DNA from: Symsagittifera roscoffensis
Lineage: Eukaryota; Xenacoelomorpha; Acoela; Convolutidae
Assembly: GCF_963678635.1 (NCBI RefSeq)
Contig: NC_087070.1
Location: 7,784,539-7,848,538 of the forward strand
DNA length: 64,000 nucleotides
Direction of reading: 5' to 3'
Under the pieces are notes generated by a model. The model ran no database searches and was not told the origin of the DNA. It saw nothing but the letters and a program-made list of their open reading frames with translations. Within the stretch, counting starts at the first letter, position 1. Every line of letters starts with the position of its first letter. This document shows, piece after piece, positions 12,618 through 24,250 of the stretch. The translations under genes and the position numbers were made by a program.

Positions 12618-15141
12618 TTACTTCATGGCATAATCTCAATCAGCAACTTTTTTTTGGTTTTTTGAATGTCGTTCTAACAAATGGGTATTTTTCTCCAGTA
12701 TTAATGTTCTTGGAAACAAAACAAAAATTAATCGAATGAAAAGAACGAAATAGAAAATATGTCCTTTCTTATTTTTTGTACTTTTGTAATTTTTTTGAAG
12801 TTTATGGAACCATGCTAGTCAAAGAAATACATATAGTGAAAAATTGTAGTCATATACGTCATATAACGAATATATATAAAAAAAGTGCTTGTCATAGGCT
12901 TTTCATAATTTTTTGGAATGTTGGTAATTTCCATGAGAATTGTATGACTATCGCTTTTGTCAACCCGGATGAGCAGATTTTTCTCGAATTTAATCAACCT
13001 TAGAAAAAATCGACGAACGCAAGCAGATTTAATCGCCACAAAATGATGTCATCTTTTCAAAAATTGTAATTTTTTGCTTTTCGTCTAGCTTGTTAATTTT
13101 ATTTTATTTTATCTCATCCTTGACTTTTGTCGAAGATCATGTCTTAATTTTACTCCCGTCTGTCATCGTGTCAATGAATTCCACTCAATTGTTACATAAC
13201 TTTGTTTGGGACTATGTTAAAAATTTTTGTCTAATTCAGTTTTTGTTTTTGTCTATTCGGATTATGTTCAGATTTACATGACTATAGTAAAAAAAATGAC
13301 AACAATATATTTTGGCATTGGCTGATAATCGGTTAAAACTCTACATGTCATATTAAGCCGGCGGTTTTTCAAAGGAAAAAAAAAGAGACCAACTGATGCA
13401 GCTTTAAAACAAATGTCACTTTAATTTGTAAATGTTAATAAAGTTAGATTAAGAATAGCAGGTTAACAGTTTCGCCGAAGGTGTTGTTAAGTGGACCATC
13501 ACTTTCAATTTAATTTTGACCTGCAGGACTTTCCCTTTAAAATTAAATGATGTCTTTTGAAGAGTCTCACATATTAAGTTTTATTCAGCCGCAGTCATAT
13601 GATCGGTGCTCAATCATGAGAATAAAATAAATTGATTTTGAAATTTTTTCAAATTGCCACCAAGATACTATAATAAAATTATGATAATACTATAATAATA
13701 ATAATACTAATAATAATACTAATAGTAATGATTATAATAATTAAAATAACTTTTTATGATTATTATTGATACTTTCATCATTTTACCGTCTGGTTTTTTT
13801 GAGCATGGTCTTTTGTTTTGTTTTTTATCTCCTTGCAAAACACGCTTGCTATTACACAAAAAAATGGCATCGCAAATCAAAAAGCGAAACTTTCAAATTG
13901 TCCATTTGTTATAAAAAATTAGTTTTCTTTCACTTCAATTCGACACGCTCAATGAACCATTTCAATATAAATCTAATCTGAATTTTGATATATTTTTTTA
14001 TTATCTTATTAACAATAAAAAGCTCAAAGGCTACCAGACTAATTAAGAAATAAATCTATTCAGTTCCGTTAGTTTTCGAAAATAACAGGCTTTTTGGCCT
14101 CCGGATTTTAGAAATAATTTGTTGGTACTATCATCAGACATTGTTTGAGACTATGGCTTTCAGCAATTAATTACAGCTGAAAGGTTTAGTATTTTTTAAA
14201 TCGTAGTAACTCCGGTATTTATACGCCCGAGGAGACTTTGCTCAGGGTAATTTTCTTAATTTATTCCTAAATCTCTCTCCTTTTTTCTCTCCCTCGCTCT
14301 CCTTACCTTTTTTTCAATATGGCAAAAAACTGAAATTGAACAGAGATTAAGCAGAATGAAATTAGACTTTGCCTTTGAACTTCGGATTCGTTTTATTATT
14401 TAAACTAGGAGAGGTGTCTCGTCTAAAAAAAGGAATAAATTTAATGCCTGAATGGCTAATCAGACAAAAGAGTCTACAGTTTTGAGTTCTAATATTCAAA
14501 CGCCAAAAAAATAGGCGGTTTTAGACTGTTTTAACTGAAACTACTTTAAAGAAAAGAGCAGGAAATTTGGAGAACTGAATTAATAAAGGATTTTATAGCT
14601 CAAATCTTCAAAATACACCCCATTTATTGCCCATATCTCCTCAAAATCGATAAATAATTATTAAGCAAATCGTTTTCAAATTAGTTGCAATTTTAAATTT
14701 TTAAAAGAAAAAATAAACATCAATAAAACTTCATACAAGAAACCGGCTAAAACTACCTTAGATTTTGTTAGAGGGTCTTAAGTTTAAGTTATTTGAAGTT
14801 CTGGAATAATTCGGAGGGACTAACGTCTCTATGCTTTCGATCTGGTCCGTTTTTCCCACATTTGCTTGACAAGTTAGTCGGTAAACATTTTGTTTACAGT
14901 ATTGGTAATAACTTGTATCTCTCTTCCATGTTCTAAATTCCGAGTAATAAAGCAGGTTTTTGGGTATTGTAAGCTAAGCGTCAACAAAATGTTATGAAGT
15001 TTAATATAGCTGTCTTTTAGCCTGTAGATACTGGGTATGTCCTCACTTGATCCGGACGACCGCTGAACCAAAGTCTTTGCTTTTATGCACACATGATAAG
15101 CGAACGGCGTGTTGGCAGACAAACTTAACAACAGACAGATC
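12618..15141. other. No gene recognised; TAA-rich microsatellite near 13668-13760
   Basis: AT-rich DNA. An interrupted (TAA)n tract lies at 13668-13760. An 85-codon open frame on the minus strand (14874-15131) has no recognisable domain. Confidence 0.4.
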
Positions 15142-15301
15142 GGATCTCTTTAGCTATCCCGCCCTAGGGTACCTCGAAACGAACTGCCACCCCTATAAAG
15201 AAATAATTCAATAGTTACGCATATATGTGAATTTTGTACCTAGTAACGAATCTCTCCCCCCCCCCCCTCTTTGCAAAAGGGGGTGATATTTAAAGAGATC
15301 C
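15142..15301. mobile_element. Fold-back MITE, GGATCT family, exact 8-bp target duplication
   Basis: The ends GGATCTCTTTA and TAAAGAGATCC are inverted repeats, flanked on both sides by GACAGATC (15134-15141 and 15302-15309). A C11 tract and G run are inside. This copy best fixes the family's boundaries and its 8-bp, hAT-like target duplication. Confidence 0.85.
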
Positions 15302-16278
15302 GACAGATCAATGAGCAGACATTTTTTAGCATATAAATATTTGACAGGTTTATTAGGCAGGCCGTTTGAATAGAGCGAAAAATTTAAGTGGTCCATCCGC
15401 AATGGACTCCTCGTCTGGTTGGTCCATAGTTCTAAAGGCCATAATTGATTATGAAAGGTCTTTTTGATTCCATTGAAATTTCTTTTTATTGCTCTCAAAT
15501 TGTTTTCCGAAACCCAAACACTGTTTGAAATAAAATTTTACAAGTATAAGCAAATTTATCCTAATCCCAAAATAACTTTTTGTCTAAATCTAGGCAAAAC
15601 TCGGAAACTTTGATTTAAACAATTACTGTTTAAACTCTGTTCGTAGTTAAATTTTCATTAATTTATTTGTTTAGTTTTATTTGTTACCATTATTACCAGG
15701 TGAAATTTGGAAAACAAGGATCTCTTTTGTCTACTTTTAGCACCAAATAATGGCCGCAATTCCTTTCAAAGTGTTTTTACTACTTTGTCCGTCTTTAAAG
15801 TGCTAAGTGCTACGCCTGGTTGATATTTTTTGATAAAAGCTCCGATTCTTTCAATATTACTTTATTCACCAGGATATTGATTCTTTTCCGCTTGTCTTTC
15901 TGTTTAATTTCCACCGTTAGTCTCAGCCTATTTTATGATAAAACCGCCTTAAGCGTTTTTTTTTTCAGTTTTAAAAAAATACAACTCGGAAAATAAATTG
16001 AAAAGCGACATTTCCCATTGAAGCTTATTTTACTGGGTCATTGAATTTCGCACCGAAAAAAATACAGAAACACTGCCTATTTAGGGTCAAATTTCCTGTA
16101 AAATTCTCCTAAAAAGTTGCAAAAATAAACATTTTCAGTGCCATTGAGTTGCTGTTAATTCGCTTTGTTGTTCTACAATTCGACTTTTTTGTTACCCAAT
16201 AGTATTTTGTAGTCGCATTTATTTTACCTTTCAAATTTGCAGCAAAGTTGTTCAGTCATTTCCCTTCATATTCTAGCA
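15302..16278. other. No gene recognised
   Basis: AT-rich, with no supported exon or repeat. Confidence 0.4.
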
Positions 16279-16470
16279 ATGTCGTTTTGCTGCGCCCGTT
16301 TTTTATCCCCAGACTGGTATGTGCTAGTTATCATAAACTTATCTTTCACTAACTTATTACCAGTGGTAGTTGATGGCCAGAATACTGTGGGTATTTTGGC
16401 TACCCAAAATGGTGGTCTGGCTGGGCAAAACGAAAGAAACGGAAAAGGACTTCGCGGGTTGAAAAGAAAG
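16279..16470 (+). CDS. Possible first coding exon with a signal peptide
   Basis: From ATG 16279, 64 codons run to a GAAAG|GTATGA donor in phase 0, and a plausible acceptor (aatttgcag) lies upstream of the ATG. Residues 13-32 are hydrophobic (WYVLVIINLSFTNLLPVVVD), like a signal peptide. The rest is Gly/Asn/Lys-rich. The receptor's first known exon starts in phase 0 on the same strand, so this could be its leader exon, but 29.6 kb and at least one missing exon separate them. It could belong to another gene or to none. Confidence 0.35.
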
Positions 16471-16507
16471 GTATGATATTGATTGAACTTTCTACAATAG
16501 CAATGAT

Positions 16508-16830
16508 CAGGGGCTGATTTAGGGGGGGGGGGGTTTCGACGTCTTTCTCGCTTCAGTGATTTGACCCCTTGCCGACCCAAAGGGTCCCCATTTATACTAT
16601 TTTGAGATATCTATTTTAGATTGCCTGACCCTAAATTTTTACATGGTAACTTTGAGGGCAGCGCAAAACTTTTGGTCAAAACTTTCCAAAAAGAGCCCAA
16701 AAACGGCAAGTTTGACTTGTTTTTTTTTTCAAGAGATGGCTATAAATTTGGCCAAAATTGGGTCTCTGCAGTGATTTGGGGTAGTGAAAAAAGATCAATC
16801 ATGTTTTGGGGGAGTAAAAAGAAGAAGGTC
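16508..16830 (+). mobile_element. Decayed hAT MITE
   Basis: Starts CAGGGGCTGATTTAGG with a G tract and keeps TGCCGACCCAAAGGGTCCCC and TTTCCAAAAAG blocks. The right TIR is not recognisable. Confidence 0.65.
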
Positions 16831-17439
16831 GAGATGAACGAAGAATGTTTTAAAGAATTATCAGTACAAAACTAAAGTCAAAACGTAAGCAAAGTATGAC
16901 TATTTAATACCACTGAATTATGAAACTTTGTACATTGACACATTTTTTTCACAAACATGCAATTTCAGAAAAATCTTTTTGCTACACATACATGCTGCTA
17001 CAAAATGAGATTATCATAATAAGTTGAAAATTAACATCTATACTCGCATATAAACATACAAAAACAACTTGTATGAAAATGAATAAAGCTATACTAATAT
17101 ATAAGATATAGAATGTATCTAAGATATTAAAAAAATTGTATCTAGGATATAAGATATAACAATGATCTCAAAATGAAACACAGGATCTATCAATAGGAGT
17201 TTTTTGTTTACTTCTATCACGAAAAATCAAATTTACATTTTTGTTTAAAATTAATTTTTCTCAGTTTTACATTTATATCATTCCATTTATTAGAACTATT
17301 GTTTGTTACAAATTTCTTTCCTGAGTTTGTTTCTAGGAGTTTTTTGGTTTTGTTTCGTGCATTCGTTTAGTTTTACAAGTATCCTGTTATAGATAAACTG
17401 TCTACCATTTTTTCATCTTAACTTTTTTGCCAATCTTGT

Positions 17440-17615
17440 TCTAACAATATAATCAAGCTAAACTCTAATCAACATTCTAATCAAGCTGGTTTCTAATGTT
17501 TCTTATCTTTCATTAGCTTGATCGAACATTCTTATCACCCTTTGAAAACATTCTACTCTGGGTGAACATTCTAATCGAGCTAATCAAGCTAGATTCCAAC
17601 ATTTATATTTTTTAT
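17440..17615. repeat. Degenerate minisatellite, CATTCTAATCAAGCT-like
   Basis: ACATTCTAATC and TAATCAAGCT recur about six times with spacing changes. 16831-17439 next to it shows nothing recognisable. Confidence 0.5.
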
Positions 17616-17744
17616 CATTCTAATCGTTTATCCTGGTCAGGCTACGTTGAGAAATGAATAGTTAGTCTGGTAAACTTTTAGACTTGAGAAGGAGATCTAG
17701 TGCATGATCATAGTTTATGCGGAAGTAGCACACTTTGATTACTC

Positions 17745-18460
17745 AGTTGTATTGTCTGCTTAGACAGCTTATTTGACACATTGGTAAAGTTTGGAAAAAT
17801 GCTGAGCCCAAAGAAAATCGTGACAAAAGTTTTGTCCTGAAAAGCAACATTTTCGTTTCTAATCGTAACTTAATCCGCACGCAGTTTTTTGAATTGATTG
17901 CAACAGCCATTTTGATCAAACATTTGTTCACTTAAGCTGGAAAAACAAATAAAAGTTTTATCCAACAACACTCCAAGGTACCTGGCATGGTCCTGCGCGT
18001 TTATTGTTGTGTTTTTTCTCAAAGACAGTAAGTTCTATTTTATCAACATCAAGAATCAGTTTAATTTCATTCATATATTCATTTACATTTCTAGCGTTTC
18101 TGGCATTGATATTCTTCGGTCAGCTAATGAATTTCCCTTACATACAATGTTCGTATCGTCAGCAAAGTGCTCTAAATTCATGCTTTTGTTGATTTGGTTT
18201 TTAAATTCAATTATATAAAGAATGAAAACCAATGGTCCCGAAACAGTACCTTGTAGTACGCCATATCAAACTTTTTACAGACAGAATAAAGATTTTGATT
18301 TTTTTGCACATTGCTGGCGGTCTCTTAAAAACACTTTTGGAGATTTGATGCATTATTGGAAAAACCATACATTTCGATTTTTTCCCAGAAGTTTTCCTGA
18401 CAAATGGAGCTGAAAGCTTTAGCAAGATCTATAAAAAAGAATTTTTTTGGGTTTCATCTT
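17745..18460 (-). mobile_element. Decayed LINE (non-LTR) reverse-transcriptase fragment
   Basis: The minus strand reads, in order, FFIDLAKAFSSI (18440-18400 region), GVLQGTVSGPLVFILYI, FADDTNIVCKG (about 18160) and ARYLGVLLDKTF (about 17960). These match the RT landmarks F-x-D-x-x-K-A-F-D-S, G-x-P-Q-G-(S/T)-V-L-G-P-L-L-F, the FADD active site and K-Y-L-G-V-x-(L/I)-D of CR1/Jockey/L2-like LINEs. At least two frame changes and internal stops separate the pieces, so it is dead. No endonuclease or 3' tail was recognised. Confidence 0.75.
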
Positions 18461-19237
18461 TTTTTTCACAAACCGTTTCGGTAAAAATGATAACGGTATC
18501 AGTCGCAGAAATGTTTTGTACAAATTCGAATTTTTAAACGTTTAAAAACTAACTTAGTTTGAGATATTCCATAAATGGTTTCGAAGGCACGCGTTAAAAA
18601 GAAATTCAGCACACAAACAGGCATATTTCTGCACTGCATTTTTCATTTTTCCGTTCTTTTTCTTAATTTTCTTTCTGCCTTCTCATTTCGCCATTTTGGA
18701 ATTATTATAACCTTGTCAAGCTCATTTGAAAGCCGCCGTAACCAAAAACTGATTAGAATGCCATTGAAATCAGAATGAAATAATTGAAAGTTCTAACAGA
18801 AAGTTTAATCTTTTGAACCCAATTTTCCATTTTAAAATTAAAAAAAAAACAGTTTTTGTTTTGTGTAAATCAAGAGCTTCGCCTTTGTTTTCTTGCTACT
18901 TTTCTGATTGCCAGCTTTCTTTCTTTCTCTCTTTTGCATTTTCGGTTGCCCTGAAGATCAATTTCTTGAATTGATTATTTAGATTAAGAGTAGCTCAATG
19001 AATAAATTATAATTCTTAATCAGGTTTGAAAACTCCTGCAATAGTTACGATTCCGATAAATTTCAACGTAGCTATTACATTTTAGTCATATGACCGCTAC
19101 CATTCTGCATCAAGATTATACTTCAAGATTATACTACATCAAGATTATACTTCTGCATCACTACTTTCAACTCTCACTTTTTATCCGTTCGTTTTGACTC
19201 TATTGGCGCAGCTTGTCTATAATACCCCTTTAATCCT

Positions 19238-19324
19238 TATTAAAAAAAAACTATAGCCCCCGGCTTTGTGTTTTTGTTATTATCAGGGGGGGATATTTGT
19301 TGCAGGAGAGGGGGTTATATAGTA
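19238..19324. repeat. Small fold-back with C5/G5 stem
   Basis: ACTATAGCCCCC at the left pairs with GGGGGTTATATAGT at the right, an arrangement like the GGATCT fold-back family but with different ends. Confidence 0.4.
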
Positions 19325-19389
19325 TAAAATAACCGTTTTTGTTTACGGTCTGAAAAAAATGAGTAGCAATTGAATAGCACTTTTCATTT

Positions 19390-19520
19390 AAACTCCTTGT
19401 CTCGATTTCCGCTTAAATTTTGATGAATTCGCTTCCCTTCCTACTCCGACTGAATAGGTTCTCAAGGTCATTTGGATAGGGAGCAAAGTGGTTTGTGATG
19501 AGTCATAGATGAGTGTGCTC
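19390..19520 (-). pseudogene. Decayed paralogue of the 20341-20513 exon
   Basis: The minus strand shares GCACACTCATCTATGACT with CAAACACTCTTCAATGACT of the other copy (HSSMT in both) and the flanking CTAG and TAGGGA motifs. The frame is lost soon after. Only as sure as the exon it resembles. Confidence 0.25.
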
Positions 19521-20038
19521 CACCGTAACTAGATACTATTAGGGAATCTATCATACAAACAGACTATGAGATTATAAAAAAAAAAAAACATCAAAATCTG
19601 ACAAGGCGAAATTGTTTGGACCATTTTTTGACAGTCAGAGAACTTATTTTAATTATATTTTTGTAATTCGAATAAAGTTTAGGGGAGCTTTAATAATATG
19701 ATCTTGAAATAATTTGCGTTCGACAGTTTGATTTTTTTTTCAGAAAAGATTTGAGTCTTTTATTTAAATAAAGAACACCTGTAGACAACTTTTTTTCGGT
19801 TCTGAAATAAACTCAGTATACTTTGCCTTTTTACCATTTTGGTTGCCTTAATGATCAAATTAATTAATTGATTTTATAGATTAAAATTCGCGCAATAGTT
19901 TCAACCCCAGTAATTTTCACCGGACGGGCTTTTGATGTATTATAATCAAAAGCTCGCTACCATTTGCAGTGTTTCAGTGTACAAGTCTATCAGGGGGCGT
20001 TTAACAGTGCCAAAATACAACAGTGACGAAAAAATAAA

Positions 20039-20087
20039 AGTGTTAAACAGTGCCAAAAATTGATAATTTTCGGCACTGTTGAACACT
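20039..20087. repeat. Hairpin with GGCACTGTT stem
   Basis: AACAGTGCC and GGCACTGTT arms extend to a 23-bp near-perfect stem with a 3-base loop. The same AACAGTGCC word is repeated at about 20001 and, inverted, at about 20099. Confidence 0.65.
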
Positions 20088-20340
20088 TTTTTTACTCTCG
20101 GCACTGTTGTGCTACGGTACTGATGTACTGCCCCGTCTATCATTTCAATTTGCAACTCAACTAAATAAGCTATTCGAGTGTCCATGTTTTAATGTTTTAA
20201 GCATTTGTTTTTTACTATATTCAGAAACCTGCATAATTTTCAAAAAAAGTTTGATGAGCGCCCCCATTCCATCTCAGAACTTTTTTTCTACTCTTTCCTA
20301 ATGTATGAGTTTGTCAATTGATTGGCACTATTCAAATAAT

Positions 20341-20513
20341 TTAGTCTGTTGCAAGTTCCGCTTTGGTTTCGATGGATTCGGTCTGGCTCTTTTCCTGATC
20401 GGTCCACTCATGGATGCTCCCAGTGCCTAGACTGCATAAGTTTTCTAGTTCAATTTTACTTTCGATAGGCAAGGTGTCTCTACTGATAGTCATTGAAGAG
20501 TGTTTATCAATGA
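20341..20513 (-). CDS. Possible terminal exon of an unknown gene
   Basis: On the minus strand, acceptor attgcgtctag is followed by 56 codons (IDKHSSMTISRDTLPIESK ... KAELATD) and a TAA stop. Composition is acidic and polar, with higher GC than the flanks. No domain is recognised and no upstream exon has been matched. The related stretch at 19390-19520 shares the HSSMT segment, which suggests a duplicated exon. Confidence 0.3.
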
Positions 20514-21045
20514 CTAGACGCAATTAGGGAGTCTATCATGTAGACAAAAAAAAACTTTTTTAAACTAAACAAACAAAAAAAATCAGACAAAATCATCCGG
20601 TTGCTATGGAAATAGCACAAAAAGGCAACAGCTGTTGAAAAAGCTAGAATTGAAAAAAAAATGTGAAAGAAGCATTCAATTTTGCTTTCAATATGTTTTT
20701 CAAGCTCTACATTTCAAATTTTTATGAGATTTTCTTGCAGGAGGGGATTGACATTATCAGAACAATGACACACAAACGTAATGATTTAATAATAGAATCT
20801 TTGTATTGGAGACATTTTAAAAGCTGCGCTTGGAAACATTTTAAAATCCTAGATCCGTCCCTGGTCGAGGTTATACGTTTTTTTTAAACTTCTCAACTAA
20901 AGAAGTCAGTTTTCTATTCGATTTTGGAAGATTTCGTGGAAAGAGTCCGCATTTGTCGAGCAGCTATCTCATAAAATTTCAACTACATATTTGGTTGTAT
21001 TTGTGCAACAGAAACGTATTTGTATATTTGTTACCCTTGCAATAA

Positions 21046-21530
21046 GTAAGGGTATTGCAATCGGGTACTAGACTTTTTTACCGCAACAATTTTGTCCACA
21101 GGACTCATCGACTCCTCTTGGTACCTTAGTTCATAACGAATTCAAATTTCTAACTGTCTCCTGCGCACTTAGCCTGGAGGTAACGAATGCGCCTGGAAGG
21201 AAAAAAGTCCTGAGTTTGACTCTGACTAGGACCGTTTTTTTTCCAAACGGTAGAAATTCCGGCTCAAAAAATTTTTTGGCGTATCATTTGTCTGCTTATG
21301 TTTTGTCGGCTTAGTTGCCAGATCTAAAAATTGTTTATTTTTGGTGCAAACAATTTTCACTGTAGTTGCTCAGTATTTTAGCATTTTAAAATTCGGTGAA
21401 ATCGAAATTTGTTTTTACATCGATTGTAATTTTACCAACTCGATTTGTTAAAAATGCTTTTTTTTCAAAACTTTTCTTTTTTTTTCTTAGTCGGTTCGGC
21501 TTATTTTATGTCTAAATAGTGGCCTCTTAT
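21046..21530 (+). repeat. tRNA-derived SINE, second copy
   Basis: A box A-like TTAGCCTGGAGG (21169-21180) and decayed box B GAGTTTGACTC (about 21212) match the copy at 4565-4620. The 5' stretch (ATTGCAATCGGGTACTAGAC) recurs inverted at about 45770-45790. Confidence 0.6.
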
Positions 21531-21639
21531 TGCATCGTTTGATGGCCGAGAAAAAAGTTATGCATGCGTGTGCGTTCTGATGGGAAGGTGGATTCATAAC
21601 TTTTTTAAAATATTTTTTATGAATTTTTTGGCATGAAGT

Positions 21640-22054
21640 CAGGCGCGGATCTAGGGTGGGGGCGGTTTTCAAAAAGTTTTGAAAATTTTGTCGACCTTTT
21701 TTTTAAGTCGACCAAACTGATTTTCAGAGCTCTCACAAATCACTTTAAAGACTCTATTTCGACCAAACTTTCTGAGCCGCAGGCAAATTTTTATTAAAAA
21801 AGGCCAAAAACGGCGTTTTTAGGCACTTTTTGAAAAACGTCGATCAAAAAATCGCATTTTTTTCGGCGCGCGCTTCCCCCTCAAAACTAGTATAGAATGG
21901 CACCAAAGGCGCTTTTGGAAAAATTTTAATGTCATTTATCCAAAAATGGATATCTCAAAAGAGTACGAAGGTGGGACTCTTTGGGTCGGCAGGGGTTCGA
22001 ATCATTGAGGGAAGAGAAGCGTTCGCCCCCCGCCCCCCGCGAAATCCGCTACTG
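21640..22054 (-). mobile_element. hAT MITE, full length, exact 8-bp target duplication
   Basis: The ends CAGGCGCGGATCTAGG and AAATCCGCTACTG are flanked by CATGAAGT on both sides (21632-21639 and 22055-22062). Reverse orientation relative to the 47760 copy. Confidence 0.9.
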
Positions 22055-22133
22055 CATGAAGTGCTTCTGCTGATGTTTTTTGTGTTTTGTTACTGCTGAG
22101 TTAACCTATTACGATGCTACTTTTACAATCTAT

Positions 22134-22333
22134 NNNNNNNNNNNNNNNNNNNNNNNNNNNNNNNNNNNNNNNNNNNNNNNNNNNNNNNNNNNNNNNNNNN
22201 NNNNNNNNNNNNNNNNNNNNNNNNNNNNNNNNNNNNNNNNNNNNNNNNNNNNNNNNNNNNNNNNNNNNNNNNNNNNNNNNNNNNNNNNNNNNNNNNNNNN
22301 NNNNNNNNNNNNNNNNNNNNNNNNNNNNNNNNN
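22134..22333. other. Assembly gap, exactly 200 N
   Basis: The fixed length suggests a placeholder rather than a measured gap. Any frame reading through it is meaningless. Confidence 0.99.
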
Positions 22334-22543
22334 CTTTACAAAAGAAAACGAAAGAAAGCCCAATAGTTTTTGATTGTTCAAAGTTTTACAGAAAAAAATT
22401 TGCTTGTGCTAACGATTAGTGAATACATTAATTCAAAGAGCATAGGTAACAATTGCTTTTTACAGTGGCATAAAAGGAACGCCATGTCCAAATATAGATG
22501 TCCCTGCCAGACGCTTATCGGTTGACTCGCTTACAAAACTCTA

Positions 22544-23384
22544 GGCCCGTACTTAGTAAAATTTCTAAAACAAATCTGAAATATACTTTTTCAGATCTAA
22601 ATTTCAGATCTGAAATAGGTTGTGAAATGTTTAAATAACGCTTAGATACTTTAAGGATTGGTTATTTCAAATCTAATTTCAGGTCTGAAATTTTCTTTTT
22701 TTTTGGTTATTTCAGATCTGAAAAAATCTAATTCAGATCTAATTTCAGATCTGAAAAAATCTAATTCAGATCTAATTTCAGATCTGAAACTTAATTTTTC
22801 TTGGTTATTTCAGATCTGAAAAATCAGCGATTCGGCCTCAGTTTTTACTAATTTTGATTTTTTCAGCTTCTGCTATATACTAGCAGGTACTCATCGAAGT
22901 CTCAAGTTAGAGACTGCCGAAGTATGTTTCCCCAAGCATGAGATAAACATTGGAAACGCATAAGAAGCGCCTGAATATCAAAAATGTTTCAGGTCTTCTA
23001 ACAGTTTTTTGAAACTTTTCAACACAATTGAACAAGAATTTTAGTTCGAAAAAAAACTGTTTGTGAAATTATTCGGAAGTTTTTCTTACCACTAGTTGAT
23101 CTAAACATAATTGCAGAAACATCAAAAAATAAAAATTCCATTTTTTGCTCGAAATACATAAATTATAATTAAACAAAGGATTTCTCAGATCTGATTTCAG
23201 ATCTGAAATTTCGTGTTTCAAGGTTATTTCAGATCTGAAATTTCCAATACAGATCCAAATTTCAGATCTGAAGTTTATAAATTCTTATCAAGATTCGAAA
23301 TAAAGACATTCAGATCTGAGAATCAACTTGAGTAAGAAATAAAGAACTTCAGATCTTGCACAGAAAATCCCCTGGGTACGGGGC
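22544..23384. mobile_element. Element rich in TTTCAGATCTGAAA palindromes
   Basis: The word TTTCAGATCTGAAA or close variants occurs at least ten times, clustered at both ends (22590-22830 and 23180-23370) with a plainer middle. The ends GGCCCGTACTTAG and (read backwards) GCCCCGTACCCAG are imperfect inverted repeats. No target duplication was seen. Confidence 0.55.
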
Positions 23385-23869
23385 TTTTACCTGTTTCATT
23401 GTTTGATCAATACTTTCTTATAGTTTCTGAACAAAACCTGAATTAGTCCCCTAAATTACAATTTCATCAGCCACAATTTTTAAGGTATTTTAGATTGTTC
23501 CGCCTCTAGTTTGCGTTTTTTCCTTGAAGTGGCAACTTGTCGCCTTCTTTATTTCGGCCCCATGTTTTTTTTGTTTCCTTGCTGTTTTTTGGCAGTCTTC
23601 TTCCATCACTTATTTGAGATGGCAACGCAGACCATTTTTTTTATAATTCAGTCCAACCTCCGGCTTATAGTTGGGCTAAAGAATTTACAGTCGTGCTAGT
23701 TGTGATGGAAAATGGTGATTTTGAACATTCAATTGCGATCCTTCAGATCCCTTAGTAGATGTTGTCTTTTGCTGGTCATCGAGCTCTGAATCACATTTGG
23801 CTCCACAAATTTACAGCAAGATTTGCTCCTTCTGGTTTTGTTTTGATTATCCTGTTTATATGAAAAACG
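23385..23869. other. No gene recognised
   Basis: AT- and T-rich, with no supported exon. Confidence 0.4.
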
Positions 23870-24250
23870 GACTTGTCCGTTTAATTCTACGCTTTTTCCA
23901 CGGATTATTTATGCTTGGGGTAATTTTTTTCAGTCAATTTTCAATTTTTAGTAAGCAGTTTTATGAAAATAATATTTGGTACTATCTGAAGTATATTGTT
24001 TTTCTGAGCTTATATTTTAAAAGATATTTCAACTGTGATCATTTTTTGTTAAGTTATGAGGCTTAGAAAATTGCTAATTAGACCAATTTAGGATAATTAA
24101 CTTTCATAAAATTGCGTTTCTATGGCACGCGTAAGCGTTTTTAATTTAAAGGAGGCAAGTCATTTGGTGGTCTTTACTCAGGATACTAGACGCTAAATAC
24201 ATACCTTTGTAGCTTACATTAGCAAGAGGGGGATGAATGTAACTTTTTTC
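23870..24250 (-). repeat. Decayed hairpin element copy
   Basis: Landmarks GATATTTCAACTGTGATC, AAGTTATGAGG and GGCACGCGTAAGCG match the body of the 58211 copy. Both terminal hairpins are lost. Confidence 0.55.

Larger units (their letters stand above)
18840..20560. repeat. Diverged tandem duplication of about 0.8-0.9 kb
   Basis: The order of landmarks around 18840-19560 (TTTTCGGTTGCC, ATTAAGAGTAGC, CGCTACC, then ACTAGATACTATTAGGGA) recurs at about 19780-20560 (TTTTGGTTGCC, GATTAAAATTC, CTCGCTACC, then ACTAGACGCAATTAGGGA). Similarity is patchy, so the duplication is old. Both end in a stretch that may once have been coding on the minus strand. Confidence 0.5.

Noticed and set aside
14874-15131. 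85-codon minus-strand frame
   Set aside because: No domain or splice partner; it ends just before a MITE insertion. Left as unexplained sequence.
22080-22419. Open frames crossing the N run (also at 43526-43874)
   Set aside because: The frames exist only because N codons are read through; the sequence there is unknown.
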